Source: Hibiscus mutabilis (lineage: Eukaryota > Streptophyta > Magnoliopsida > Malvales > Malvaceae). From it: a stretch of DNA of 64,000 nucleotides. Each line of letters starts with the position of its first letter. The stretch's first letter is position 1. Below are positions 32,550-44,883 of the stretch, piece after piece. The position numbers were made by a program, and so were the translations under genes. The notes under the pieces were generated by a model. That model saw nothing but the letters and a program-made list of their open reading frames with translations. It did no database searches and was not told the DNA's origin. The stretch spans positions 21,863,786-21,927,785 of the forward strand of contig CM033724.1 of assembly GCA_019671005.1 (NCBI GenBank), read 5' to 3'.

Positions 32550-35500
32550 TGTAACGCCTCAATTTTGGGCCTAGTGGTTTTAAGGCTAGTTAGGCGGTCC
32601 GGTGGATCGGGTTAGTGATTCGGGTTGGATTCGGGAGCAAATATTTTTGAGTAAGATAAAAATATGGAAAATTGTTAAAAATCATATTTTAATATATGAT
32701 TAATATTGGTGAAATCAATTTTGGAAAATTGGATTTGGAAGAATGACATTTTGGTTGGTGAACAAAATGTAATTTTTGAAAATTATTTTTAAATGTGGCT
32801 AAATTGTAAAGGATCAAATTCTTAAAATCCTTAAGGAGCTATATTACAAAGTTTTGGCTGGTGGTTTCTCTCCTCAAATAAGACTTTTTAACGTGTGGTT
32901 TTATAAAGTAATTAAAAGGGATTTTATAACAAAAATGTAGTTATTGGTTTTAAAGAAATTTGACATAAACTTTTCTCTTTTCTCTCCACTTCTTTTCTGC
33001 CAAACACTCTTGTTTTCATCAAGTCTCAGAGGTGAGAGATCTATTTTCTAAATTTTTTTATTTATAATTGATTCTTCATCTTTGATTTACAAAACCTCAT
33101 GGAAATCTTGTGTTTTTCAAGCTTTAATCAACCAATTGAGGGAGAAATCACACAATAGAGGTAAGGTTTGTTTTCTCCTATATTGAATGGTTCTTTATTG
33201 ATATTCCCAAGTATTTGATCCTTGATTTATGATTTATAAACTGATTTTATGATTTTGTAATGATTAATTGAGTTTAATTGATGAAATTGAGGAAGATCCG
33301 TATTGGATCTACTTTCCAGTGTTGAAGATTGATTTTAATCATATATTGGATGTTTTATAATGTTGATAAGTTGTTTTTAACATTGGAGTCCCGAAACTCT
33401 TTGAATCCTTAATTGTTTAGGTTGTTAGATATGAGTTTTTTGGGTGTTCTGGTGGTTATTTGTTTGCTGGAGATATGAAGATGTTATAATCCTGTTTTTA
33501 AGTGTTTTATTGATGATAATGGAAGTGTTAGATTGTTGGATTGTGGCTGGGTTGTGTTTGGAAAGAGTTAGATAATGATTTCGGTTGTTGTGGTTGGGTA
33601 ATTGTGAAAGAATTGTTAAGGAATGTTGCTGCAGTGTTTTGGATGCACTGAGATGCCTTAATACTCTGTTGTTATGTGATTAAAATAAGGGAGGTTGATC
33701 CAGAAGTGATCGGTGAAGCATTGGAGGCTTTGGACGCTTGAATTCGTGTCGGCGAATTGAGGTTTTGTGTATCGGTGAGTGAAAGCATGATTTAAAGCGT
33801 TTTGAATCAATGTTTTGGGGTTTAGGTAGAGCTTGAAACGCTTACCTAAGCTCGAAAGTAAGTATCAGAAAGATTTCTCTATCGGTCGTGCTTTTATGAA
33901 ATGGTTATGCACTTGTTTTATTTTACATGGCACCAGTTGTTTATGCATGTTTTAAAGTATGTGAGATATTGTTTTTAACCATGAAAGGTTGAAGGATGCA
34001 CATGGTAAGTGATCCTTGTAAGTATGTGGAAATACTTCTGTTTAAAGCATGGTTTGTTTCTTTGAGAAAAAGGTTTTGTATTGATGCATTAAAAAATAAT
34101 GAGGTGCATGGTTAATTGTTAATTATATTGGCAAATGATATGGCTTAAAAGAATGTTATTGGATATAGTTGGCCGGCCATAGGATTGATAGTGCACTATA
34201 ATAAGTCACCATGGATGTCAGGGGTTTTATATGGTGTACCGAATACTCCATCAAGTACCCTAACGGTTGAGGGGTTATATGGTACCGTAAACTCCCATTA
34301 GTAGGTTAAGCATCTAACCGAGGGTTGGGTTGGTGTCCCCGTGGGTTGTAAGTGTACCTGGTTGTTAATGTACCACGATTGTAATTGTATCGCTATTCCG
34401 GTTGAGATGGCTTGAAGTGTTGAGAGGACACTTGTTGAATCCGTGTATATGATGAACTAGTTTGTTAAGGGAACTTGGTTAATAATCACTTGTGAGCCAA
34501 TATAATTGTTGATGTATCATGTAACGGTTTATGTTGTATAATGGGATTTATACATGTCTACTCTTTAAGCTTTGCATATGGGTTGTTATGCATAGAAAGG
34601 TTTAAATTGAGGATTAGCAATGGGATTTGTTGTTGGTTAATGATACATGTAGCATATGGTCTAATATGCTAGTTTTTGAAAGCATTAAGTGCATGGTTTT
34701 CAAGGCATGATGGTTTAAATGTTGTTTAAACATGGATTGAAATGAGATTTCAATGTGTTATTGAGAAATGGTTTTAAATGCATTGATAGTGTCTTGTTTT
34801 TTAGCACTCCTCACTAAGCCTAGTGTGCTTACGCTCTCTTTGTCCATCAATGCAGAGAATTAAAGTGTTGGAAGGCAGCGGGAAGCAAGGGATCGTCAAA
34901 GACTTAATAATAAAGTATGTTTTTTGAATTAGACTATAAGTAATAAGGGCAATGGGGTTTTCGTTGTTGTTTTGGGAGATGATTTGTTAAACTCCCTGGT
35001 TGAGCAATGTCGTTTTGCTGTTCATGGTTTGTAAATGGCCATTTTGGATTATTGTGGCGATGGTTTGAGATTTCACATTTTGCTTGGTTTGGTTTCTAGG
35101 AAGCATGCCTCTAAATTTACCTTTGAAGCATGATGCCATGATTTGATGTTGAATCTGAGATGTTTTGTTGTGGAATGACCCTTGAGTGTGTTGGATGTAT
35201 GTAGAAGCATGCTAGGGTGTTTTGGTATGTTAGAAAGCATGTTAAACCAGCAAAAGAGAACATTTCAGGTCCAGACGTATCGGTGCATGTGTTCCTATTT
35301 TGGTACGGGTAAGCCATTTCAGGCTTATCGTACCGGTACGCGGGCAAGTGTTTCGGTACGGGCTTAGGCCATTTGAGGCCGACATTTCGGTACGGTATAG
35401 TGCATTTGGGCAGGGCGTATCGGTACGCGTGACCGTATTGGTACGTGTGAGCGTATCGATACGGATTTGAGCTATTGGAATTTTGGGGATTTTCAATCAG

Positions 35501-35968
35501 GCAAAGCGTACCGATACACCCCTTAGTGTACCGATACGCTAGCAATTATTTCAGTTATTTGAATGTTCTGATGTTTTGTTTTCTTGCATTTTAGTCCCTA
35601 AATGTTGTGGATGCAATTGAATGAGTTTGGATAATCTTTTTTGGGCTGATTTTCAACATGTATGCATGAAACATGATTAGTTAAGGGTTGGTAACTTAAA
35701 AATGGGTTAAGTCCCTGAAGTTTTTTGGAATTGCAATTTGGTCCCTAAATTGCAATTGGGTTCAATTGGATATCAAATCGATGCCCGATTGAGATGGGTT
35801 TTCACCTGTGGTCAATATGAACACATAGAATAATAATTTGCATCTAGATAAGATAGAAAGAAAAAAAAGGGTTGCGTTTTGAGTTCTTCTTCACGGTTTA
35901 CCTCGGTAAACCTAATGTAGCTCGCTTGGTTCGGTCTTGCGACTAGGCCGGGTCGGGGGGGGGTTACA
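32550..35968 (+). repeat. Solo LTR of a Tekay-like chromovirus, 3.4 kb
   Basis: It runs from TGTAACGCCTCAATTTTGGG to GGGGGTTACA with imperfect 5 bp flanks ACTTA / ATTTA. Its start and end resemble, in opposite orientation, the LTRs at 45505 and 54314. There is no internal region, so it is a solo LTR left by LTR-LTR recombination. It contains a nine-G run (35955-35963) and the GTAC cluster listed separately. No gene inside. Confidence 0.75.
35268..35545. repeat. Cluster of GTAC-centred degenerate palindromes (solo LTR)
   Basis: Repeated CGTAYCGGTACG-like units, for example CGTACCGGTACG near 35330 and GTGTACCGATACGC near 35527. About ten units lie in under 300 bp. The 142-codon open frame across it is a by-product of the repeat. 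Confidence 0.7.
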
Positions 35969-36108
35969 ATTTATTCATACATATTCTTAACCATTTGACA
36001 ATGCAAACACACCTTGCAGACAAAGCGAAGCGATTGAACCCGAGTCTCCTAAGATGAACATTGTCTAATTTTCCACTGGGATCACTTCTTATATTTTTCT
36101 TTTGATAT
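35969..36108 (-). repeat. Possible SINE remnant
   Basis: The minus strand carries GGGTTCAATCGC, box B-like, about 30 bp after a weak box A-like segment, and ends in TTAAGAATATG. Without flanking duplications this stays tentative. Confidence 0.3.
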
Positions 36109-36736
36109 AAAAATATATTTAACCCTCAATATTTACATGTTTAATCGATTAGATCTATAGTTATAAAAAAATAACCTCAATATTTTCATATTTTTCAGTT
36201 TAGTCCCACATCTTTTTTAAAAAAGAAACATCCTTAAGGACCTTAGCAAAGCTCCTAAATACCAATGCTAAGTCTTAGAAATTCATAATTAAAGGGGATA
36301 CTTTCAAAAAGTAATATTAAAAAATAAGGATGGGAAATTGGAAATTGTTTGTAGGGATTTGATACAGCAAGTTGACAACTAATTATGAAATTAGTTTAGC
36401 AATTTTTATATTGCATGATACAAGTTGACAACTAATAATAAAAAAAGATGGAAATTTATTAACCAAAATAACTTCGGTTTTATGTTGAAAGTAAAAAAGA
36501 TACATGAGAAAAAGATGGATTGGAATCAACTAAAAAAATATAAAATATTGATGGTTTTTTTATAATTATAAATCTAATTGATAAAATATATAAACACTAA
36601 AATTAAATGTATTTTTATGAAGAAAAAAATTAGATTGGGATCAAACTGAATAAATATAAAAATATTATGGTCATTTTTTATATAAATTATGAGTCTAATT
36701 GATCAAATATGTAAACATCGTAGTTAAATATATTAT
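36109..36736. repeat. AT-rich inverted-repeat element
   Basis: 36109-36208 (AAATATATTTAACCC...TTTAGTCCC) returns as reverse complement at about 36637-36736. An extra copy in the same orientation as the right arm lies at 36534-36615. The centre carries two copies of CAAGTTGACAACTAAT (near 36367 and 36421). No coding capacity. Probably a MITE-like element; ends not resolved. Confidence 0.55.
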
Positions 36737-37350
36737 TTTCTCTATTAGACTCATATCACCATAAAATTTTTGACATTCTTAAATTAAAATATTTTTAAGT
36801 AAAACAATGAAACAAAATATTTTCAAAACTTTCATAAATAAATATGTTATTATGAATCGTAAATCCCTCAACGAAGACTTTTTGTAACTCAATTTTTTTA
36901 TTGAAGCGAGATAGAGTTTTTTTTTTAATCAAAGAATAGAGTGTTGATACCCTTTATTATAATATTTACATTCTCTCGAAGAAAATTTATTTTCATACGG
37001 AGGCTTTTAAGTATTGATACCATTTTAAAATATCGATACTATCTTTAGAATATCAATACCTTTTCCTTAAAAGAATTAATTTTTTTTCAATTAGGAAGTT
37101 TTGAGTGTTGATATTCCTTTAAAATTTGGACAATTTATTTTTAAGGTATCAATACAGGGTCTTTTAGTATTAATACTATGTACTTTTAATGGTTATATTA
37201 TTAATATATTGCTTAGAATATTGAGCATGTTCTTTTGGTATTGATAACTTATAGTTTTAATAGTTATATTTTAACACATTACTTACCGTATTGATACTCA
37301 CTTTATGAGTATTAATGCCCACTTCAAAAGTATTGATACTCAAGTCTGCA
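36737..37350. repeat. AT-rich DNA with a GTATTGATAC palindrome-relic cluster
   Basis: From about 36940 to 37345 the motif GTATTGATAC or near variants (ATATCGATAC, GTATCAATAC, GTATTAATAC) occurs roughly eleven times. They look like CpG-decayed versions of the GTACCGGTAC units in the LTR clusters. No gene. Confidence 0.5.
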
Positions 37351-38180
37351 AGGTATATTTAACATGCACAATTAATGCTCAAACCGACTATTTTTATCCT
37401 CCAACAACCTCAAATGGTTAGAATTTAATGAGAGGTATAAATACAAACCGAAAAATTCTTCTTCAACAATAAGAAATAAGAATTCAAAGCAATCAAAATG
37501 AATCAAGCTTACATTCTCTTATACTTCCTTTTTGTATACTTCCTTTTTGTGTATTCAAACACTTATGGACTTTAATTCTTTCATTCTTTCTTTCAAGTGT
37601 TATATATTTATTTGTGAGATCCCAATTTGTAATATGTAAACCTACTAGAGTTTCTTAAGGGGCTTATGTAGGCCTGGGTCCACCCTATGCCAAAAATATT
37701 TTTTTAAATAATGTATTTTTCTGATTTTGAAACTTGTTTATTTCTACAAGAACTTTTATAGGTCTGAGCCTACCTCTTATAAACATATTTTTATTTAAAA
37801 ATAGGACATTCTTTTCTATCGTTCAATTTTTTTTCAAATAAAATTTTTTGTTTGTTTCTCATGAGAGAAAGCAATAGAAAACTATGGGAAATCGCAATAG
37901 AAAATGAAGGAAAATTTCATTATAAGGTAATCACATTCAATTCTCTTATTCTCCAATTTCAATTGCATTCTTCGTTTCTATAAGTATTTTATTCTTATTG
38001 AATTGAATTAATGAATTAAAATTAGTTTTAGTTGATTGTATTGTGAAAATTTATTAAATTTCTCCTTATTAACGACTTGAAATTTGATATTTTCTTTTAT
38101 TGATATGGTTTAATTTAAAATTCATAAATGATATTTGATGAACCATGTCTTAAATTTTCTTTATTTTTCTTGAAATATTA

Positions 38181-38211
<31 letters not shown>

Positions 38212-38406
38212 TTTATTGAGGCTTTGGATAAATTATTGTTTTGAGTGCTTATCCATGTGCCTTGAAATAAGCCATGTCAAAAGTAAGATTTTCGTACTTT
38301 AATAAAATTTTGTAGATAAAGATGTACTGCTAATCTGCTATAACGGATGAAATTATAATGTCGGGGATAAACCTTGAGTATCTTTTTAATTTGCTTAGGT
38401 TGGAAT
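37351..38406 (+). other. AT-rich stretch with promoter-like TATA; no gene
   Basis: TATAAATA at 37436-37443 lies upstream of a C/A-rich stretch and then long T-rich DNA with an (AT)n tract. A 5' UTR and intron of the hAT gene downstream is one reading, an LTR fragment another. I see no ORF. Confidence 0.3.
38189..38213. repeat. (AT)n microsatellite
   Basis: About twelve AT units after an A-run. Confidence 0.9.
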
Positions 38407-39567
38407 ATGAAGAGAAAGACAATAGATTCCTATTCTTTAAAACTGGATCTCACACCATAATCAAACGTTGAGAATGCACACCCTAGTGTTCTCATTGAAA
38501 CAGTTGTTGATGTAAATCAATGGACATTTAAACGTTGACATCTACTCAAGTTTTAGATGACGAACCTTCAAATACATGTAGAGATAAGTCTGTAATTAAT
38601 ATTGATAATATTGTTTTGTTCGTGATCCAACTTTGCATAAGTCAATTAGTAGTTATTCGTTAGAAAAACGAGAAAAAATTATAGGGAAATTCAAAAATTA
38701 TGAACCTTATCAAATTATTATGTCTGAGTATTCTCAATTTGGTCCAGATGATCATTTATGATGATTTCAATCTAAATATTTTAAGACATTTAATTGGCTA
38801 AAGTATTCACATATTATCGATGTTGCTTATTGTTTTCCATACTTTCTTTTTAGAAAGAAACTATTAGAAAAATCTGGTGAGGAAAGATATTAACTCGGCT
38901 CATGAATATTCTGTTCAATGTTGGAAAGATTTTAAGAAACCCAAAGGTCACATTGATACTGTGTTTAAAAATCTAACTCCAAAACAGGATGCTGATAATC
39001 GTTTTACGATTAGGTGCTTCGGTAGAAGTTGTACGGAGGCTTACATTTTAAAAATGTGCATTTAGAGGGCATAATGAAAGTGCAAAGTCAAAAGATCGAA
39101 GAAATTTTTTAGAGATGTTGAAACTTCTTGCTGCTTACAATAAAGATATAAGAGATGTTGTACTAGAAAATTCTCCACAAAGTGCAAAATATATAGCTCT
39201 GACCATTTAAAGGAGAATTTTGCACATATTTGCTCAAAAAGTGCAAAATGAAATTCGTAAGGAGGTTGGTGATTCAAAATTTTACATAATTATTTATGAA
39301 TCTCGAGACATATCTAAAAGAGAATAAATGGATATAGTCATAAAATTTGTTGATGGAGATGAAATTGTACGAGAACGATTTTTACAATGAGTACATGTCA
39401 AAGATACTACGTCAAAAAGTCTTAATGAAGACATTTCTACGGTTTTATCTAACCATGGGTCAAGTATTGCAAATCTTAGAGGCCAATGATATGATGGAGC
39501 AAGTAATATGCGAGGTGAATGGAATGGTTTACAAGCTTTATTCATGAAAGATTGTCTTTATACCTAT
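38407..39567 (+). pseudogene. hAT-family transposase pseudogene (ZMYM/DUF4371 type)
   Basis: It starts MKRKTIDSY at 38407. Recognisable pieces follow over several frames: NWLKYSHIIDVAYCFPYFLF (TTF-type zinc-finger region, about 38795-38855), SVQCWKDFKKPKGHIDTVFKN (about 38908), GHNESAKSKDRRNFLEMLK (about 39067-39123), YESRDISKRE (about 39293), VHVKDTTSKSLNEDI (about 39391) and YDGASNMRGEWNGLQALF (39488-39544). At least four stops or frameshifts occur, and the C-terminal dimerisation region is missing because LTR-like DNA begins at 39568. It is an inactive fragment. Confidence 0.7.
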
Positions 39568-40289
39568 TGATCGGTGAATAATCGTCACACAAACTGCGCA
39601 AGTGAACACACGTTGATGCAAGTATAGAAGACAGATGTAAATCTGTCAAATATCTATCCCACGAGGATAGGTATTTAGTCGTACTATTATGTGGCCACAA
39701 GCAATTCTGTAAATCGAAATATTGTGAGTGTAATGGTGGTTGTAACAGAGAAATAAAGTATGGAGTTTAAGATCAATTATGGTAGCAAGAATCATATGAA
39801 CTAAGAAGAAATATTAAGTGAAGATCTAGATACCCTTGGTTCAGCTTGGCAGATTGTTAAGTGCAACAAGGAAACAATATACAATGGCTCATTTAACAAG
39901 TAAAAGGTTAAGCTCGCTTACTAACTTCTATTCAATTCTCAATTGATGATGCAAATATGTAGATCGACCACACTCTCGTTGTTCATCAAAACTACAAATC
40001 CTCGAACAAGTGGACCAACTCTCATTGTATCCTCATTCAACTCTCATTGTAATGACTTGTTAATTTGACTTGTCACTGCATCTCTCAATGTTTGTGACGA
40101 TTGTTAAACACTCTCATGTAAACAAAGATCAGATCCAACAATTGAAATAAGAAGAAAGCTAATAAGATAATAATGAACTTAAAAACCAAGTTTAAACAAG
40201 TTCATACAAAGCTCAAAAGTTAAACTATCATCAAATAACATAAGAAATATAATAAAATCTTCAATAAACATCTATCTCTAGAAGGATTT
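39568..40289 (-). repeat. Probable LTR fragment (Athila/Tat-like end)
   Basis: It begins TGATCGGTGAATAATCGTCA with the GCGCAAGTG motif typical of the internal-side end of Athila/Tat LTRs read in reverse, cutting into the hAT pseudogene. Its right side is cut by the LTR starting at 40290. No gene. Confidence 0.4.
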
Positions 40290-40885
40290 TGTAACACCCT
40301 CGACCCGGATGTCACATTTGGGCCTCAAGTCCGAAACCCAACCATAAAATTTTGACATAGTTTAGTCCAATCCACAATAAATTTCCAAAACTCATTTTAT
40401 TTCAATCTAATAAAGTAAAAATAATATTTAAAACATATACAGTGGAGCTCATTTTAAAATTACATTATAAAACATTTGACTATATCATTTTAGAAATACA
40501 AATACAAGTTACAAAGTACAATAGGTTCCTACGAATACGTAGCCCCAAGACCTAAGTGTTGTACTCTAAAGAGAATAGGCGCTGGAATCCTTCGCTGATG
40601 GTGCTTCTTCAAGTAACATGTCAAATCTACTAACCTATGAATGGAAACAATGATTCCGAATGCTGAGCTAACAAAGCTCAGTGGATACACAGCCACTCAA
40701 CCATGCTTTATACAAATCATAAATAAGAAGGATGCTACAAGATATGATATCATGGCAAGATAACAATTGCGCAACCACTAGTTGCCTAAACACATATCTC
40801 AAGAAAGCAATCATCAATCATGGCACACAAGGCCCAACCAAGCCCGAGATCTCAACAGATCACCTAGGCAAAAACCACATCAACA

Positions 40886-41170
40886 ACAACTCTAGAGTGA
40901 GGCCAGGTCATGTAGCTTCGGAACATACACTGGGTGAGGCCGGGTCACGTAGTATCAGATCATACACCCTGGGTGAGGCCAAGTCACCTAGCATCGAAAC
41001 ATACACCCTGCTCGAAATCTTCCATCAAGCATCTACACTCTAGGTGAGGCTGGGTCACCTAGCATCGAATTATACACCCAGTGAGGCCGGGTCACCTAGC
41101 ATCAGAACATACACCCATACTTGGAATGCTTACTAGAGTATCTTCGAATGAGGCCCGAGTCAAATAGCAT
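40886..41170. repeat. Minisatellite, unit about 45 bp
   Basis: Five to six units built on GTGAGGCCGGGTCACCTAGC followed by ATCGAAACATACACCC, with variation between units and one spacer near 41010. Confidence 0.75.
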
Positions 41171-41724
41171 CGGTAACCTCCATTCGGTATCTTAAACAGT
41201 GGAGTTGCAACACTCTTTATTGGGTATCCAAATCCTATCAATCAAGTGCCCACATGGCACGACACATCAACATATAACCCAACTAATGCCTATTCCGCAT
41301 ATAAGCAACTCGACCCCAAGGATCCCCTATTATTGCTAAGCGACAACACATCAATATTTTACATCACTGAGTTGTTAGTATATTATAGAGAAGTATTCAA
41401 TTAATCACATTATTTGACTCATTAATCCACACTGTCTTATTACTCAAGGCAACTCAACTGTATAGGCATCCCTTGAGCGCATAACAAGGATCCTAATTAC
41501 CACATAACATTATTTGATTCACCTAGGCTCCCTACAGGGTACTAACACAAGCAACTCATCCAATATTTACCAAGTTATTAGCCATTTATTTCACACACGG
41601 GGTTTAAATCTTAGTTTCTTAGTTTTACAATTCATTTTATACCTTGGGAGACCCATTGGGCCCTATACCTCAAATTATAGAACCCCTAAAATGCAACCTT
41701 AAAATTCTTGGGTAGATTGCCCTA

Positions 41725-42075
41725 CGATAGTATCAGTACACCTCGCTAGGTACCAGTACTTATCCATAAGTATCGATACTCAATTAGGTTTGAAAAAATT
41801 TGATCAACGTCCCGTACCGGTATGCCAACCTCTATATCGGTACCCGATAACGATACGCCTCATAGTGTACCCGTACACGAAAACACCACTAGAATTCTCA
41901 TTAAGCAAGGGGTATCGACATGCATACAGCAGTACCGGTACGCCTCTCACAAGCCGTCCCCTTTAATACATATATGTACCGATACTCGAGAACTCGTACC
42001 GGCACGCCCTTTACGTTTTGACACTTTACATAGAGGTGGGTACCGGTACTGAACCACTCGTACCGGTACGCAAAC
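41725..42075. repeat. GTAC palindrome cluster (LTR fragment)
   Basis: Repeated GTACCGGTAC and GTATCGATAC-like units, for example GCAGTACCGGTACGCC near 41930 and CTCGTACCGGTACGC near 42058. Confidence 0.65.
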
Positions 42076-42471
42076 CCTAATTTTTAGGCCTGGGGTTTAA
42101 ATTTCCCATCTTTAACCCCTAAAACTCAACCTACAACTTATGAAAGGTGTTTAGGGTCAGTTTCTATCAATTTTAAGACTTATTAATATCAATTTCACAA
42201 ATTTCCATCAAAGAGCAACCAAGGTTCAATCTCAACCAAAACACCATAAACATGCAACAAGATCTATTTTCATGATTTCCAGGAAACTATAGGAGTTAGT
42301 AGTGTACTAACCTTGGATTAAAGCTAATGAAGAAGCCTCTAAGCATCCACTCCCATTCTTCCTCCTCCAAACCCCTCTAAACATATTCTTCCACCATTTC
42401 AAACAATATTTACCTCAAAATAAAGATCCTTTGATGCTGAACCATCTTTCCTCTTTACCCAAAATGAGATT

Positions 42472-42696
42472 TAGGGATGGTAACGGAGCGAGGCGAGTTT
42501 TTGGCCGCCCTGACCCTGACATGAAATTTAAACCACCTAACCCGACTCTAATTTATCCTATCCTGACCTAACCCAACCCGACGTAATAAAAAATATAATA
42601 TGGCCCCGACCCGGCTCTATATTTTAATAAAAAACCCGACTAAACCCGACCCAACCCAGGAAAAATTAATAAAAATAATAAATATAATATATAAAA

Positions 42697-42727
<31 letters not shown>

Positions 42728-42889
42728 TGGGTTGGGTCAAGGAAATTTTACCCTAAACATAAACCCAACTTGACCCGACTTTATTTTTTCAATAACCCAA
42801 CCCGACCCAAACCTGATTTTTTAAGAAAAAACCTGCCCCTATCGGGTCAGGTCGGGATCTGACGGGTTTGAATTATTTTGCTATCCCTA
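42472..42889. mobile_element. hAT-type MITE, 418 bp, with 8 bp target duplication
   Basis: The termini are TAGGGATGGTAA and, on the other strand, TAGGGATAGCAA. Flanks are ATGAGATT (42464-42471) and ACGAGATT (42890-42897). The related LTR copy at 62994-63001 (ACAAGATT) lacks the insert, giving a natural empty site. The interior is rich in CCCGACC repeats and a (TA)n tract at 42702-42728. No transposase. Confidence 0.8.
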
Positions 42890-43070
42890 ACGAGATTCAC
42901 ACTCTAGAACTCAGATTCAATCTTTAGGTGTGGGTTTTTGAAAGCAAGAGATAATAGGTGAAGGGTAGGAAGATATGGGACAAGGGTGACCTCATGGAAA
43001 CTCCCTTTTTGCAGCACATAAAGAAAATATCCCCCAAACCTTCATCCAATTATGCTTTTACCAAACTACC

Positions 43071-44741
43071 TGATAAGTGTGTAAAAGTATAGTTTTTCCT
43101 ACCCTTTTTACTCATATTATTGTTAGACTTAAGCTCATTTTAGTTGCATTTGTAGTCATTCATGCATAAGTTCGTAGTTTCCTAGTTCAATGTGCTTTGC
43201 CATGCATTTTATTACTTTTTTGTAGAAAAAATGCTGCTCTTTTGTTCGTTTGTGTGCAAGACGAATTACCGAGCCAATTGCCGAAGCCTGCTATAGCGTT
43301 GAAGGGATCAAAGTGGTTAGAATATCCAACCGTCCAATTCAAATTCAAATGCAAAGGATAAATCCCCAATTTTTATTTATTTATCAGCTACATTATCTCC
43401 CACATTTGAAATTCAAATGGAAGCCCTATATCCACCAAATTCTCACGCAACAAACTCTCTTCCACAGTTATTTAAAGGATCGAAGCACATGAAGAAAATG
43501 GAATTGGATTAGATTGGAGAGAGAGGAAATTGGGGAAGTCAAATTGAGAGGGGGGATCAAAGGAAAGCTGATCAAGTAAGTGATCGAATTGAGGAGCTCA
43601 TCTCCTCTATTCTTTCATTTCTCTAATCGCACATCACCCTCTATGTTTGGGGAATATTTCTTTGTATTTTCTTTTCACCCGAGCATGAACTAAACTTATA
43701 TGGTTTGGGTTATTAGGTTTTGAAAGGCTTTTGTATGGATGATTTGATTTTGGTTTAAAGTTAAATGCACAATGTTGTTTCAATTCTTGTTCTTACAATT
43801 TGAGTAGTTTAGAGATAAATAATTGAGTGAGAATCATTTGTTGAAACTCAAATCCCTAAATTGGTGACAACACAAGGAAGAGCGAGATCAATGAAGGATT
43901 CGTGAAAAGGAATCATTCTGATAAAGTGACAGCTAGTGGAGGTTCCTCAATCGAGTTGATTTCCAAATATTACGAAAGTTGATGGAGATTAACGGACTGA
44001 ATTGAATCTGAGTTGCCTAACATTGCGAGAGCTGAAGGAAACCAATTCCCTCTTGAACCAAGTTTCCAAAAAGTGACAAAGTGAAGAAGCTTGGCGACGG
44101 TGATAATTTCAAGCGGTTAACAAGAGTTCAAGAAAAAACCAGTGTTCATTCTTGGTAGAGTAACGTGTGACAGACATATCACCAATATTTGCGCAAGCGT
44201 CAACATTTTAAGTTAGAGATAATGTGAAAGCAGTGAAGAATACTCTGTCGAGCATTGGAGACACAATTGACTTGCCATGGCATCGCACTTGTCGCAACAA
44301 TTAACTTGCCAGGGCAACCATTTACCGAGAAGAGTCGTACTCCGACTCAACCACTTGCAATTGCATTTTACTAGTCACGAAGAGTCCTACTTCCAGCAAA
44401 CTACTTGTCTGGGCAACTACCTGCCACGACAATCTACTTGCCTCAGCATTTCACTTGCCTCCGACATTCAACTTGCCAAAGCAACTCATCCGGCATACTC
44501 TCAATCCTAATAATCCAGCCAACTCTTTCATTGATTACATATTTTCCTTTACATTCTTTAGTTATTTGTTTTATCTTTCTATCACCATCTATCATCACAA
44601 CTATTCTTTTATTTCACTGCAAGGAGTTAAGAGTTCAAGCCCTTCAGATCAGTCCTTATGGAGACGATACTCTATGTTCATCACTTTATTACTTGCGACG
44701 TGTTCGCTTGCACATTTGCGTAGCACTCAAAACACGTAACA
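43071..44741 (+). repeat. 5' LTR of the Athila element (1671 bp)
   Basis: It runs TGATAAGTGTGTAAAAG to AACACGTAACA. The right part (about 44265-44485) has repeated CACTTGCC / ACTTGCC units. The short ORFs inside are not genes. Confidence 0.75.
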
Positions 44742-44747
44742 ATTTTT

Positions 44748-44765
44748 TGGCACCATTGTCGGGGA
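44748..44765 (+). other. Primer-binding site of the Athila element
   Basis: TGGCACCATTGTCGGGGA differs from the usual TGGCGCCGTTGCCGGGGA at three places, all G-to-A or C-to-T and two of them in CpG, as expected from methylation decay. Confidence 0.7.
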
Positions 44766-44883
44766 TTGGCAATAGCGATTTCATCTCTAATTTCTTGCAT
44801 TTTCTATTTATTTATTTATTTAATTATTTTTGTTATTTCTATTTGTTTCAAGTGGCTAACACCCTTTGGTGTTGCATCTGTGT

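Larger units (their letters stand above)
40290..43070 (-). repeat. Tekay-like LTR fragment, interrupted by the Athila element
   Basis: It starts TGTAACACCCTCGACCCGG, which is the reverse complement of a chromovirus LTR end. It is truncated at 43070 where the Athila LTR begins. It contains a minisatellite, a GTAC palindrome cluster and a hAT-type MITE. 41870-43000 recurs at 62402-63081 without the MITE. Confidence 0.7.

Noticed and set aside
35117..35545. 142-residue tyrosine-rich ORF
   Set aside because: Its composition comes from the repeated GTAC palindromes within an LTR; no conserved domain is seen.
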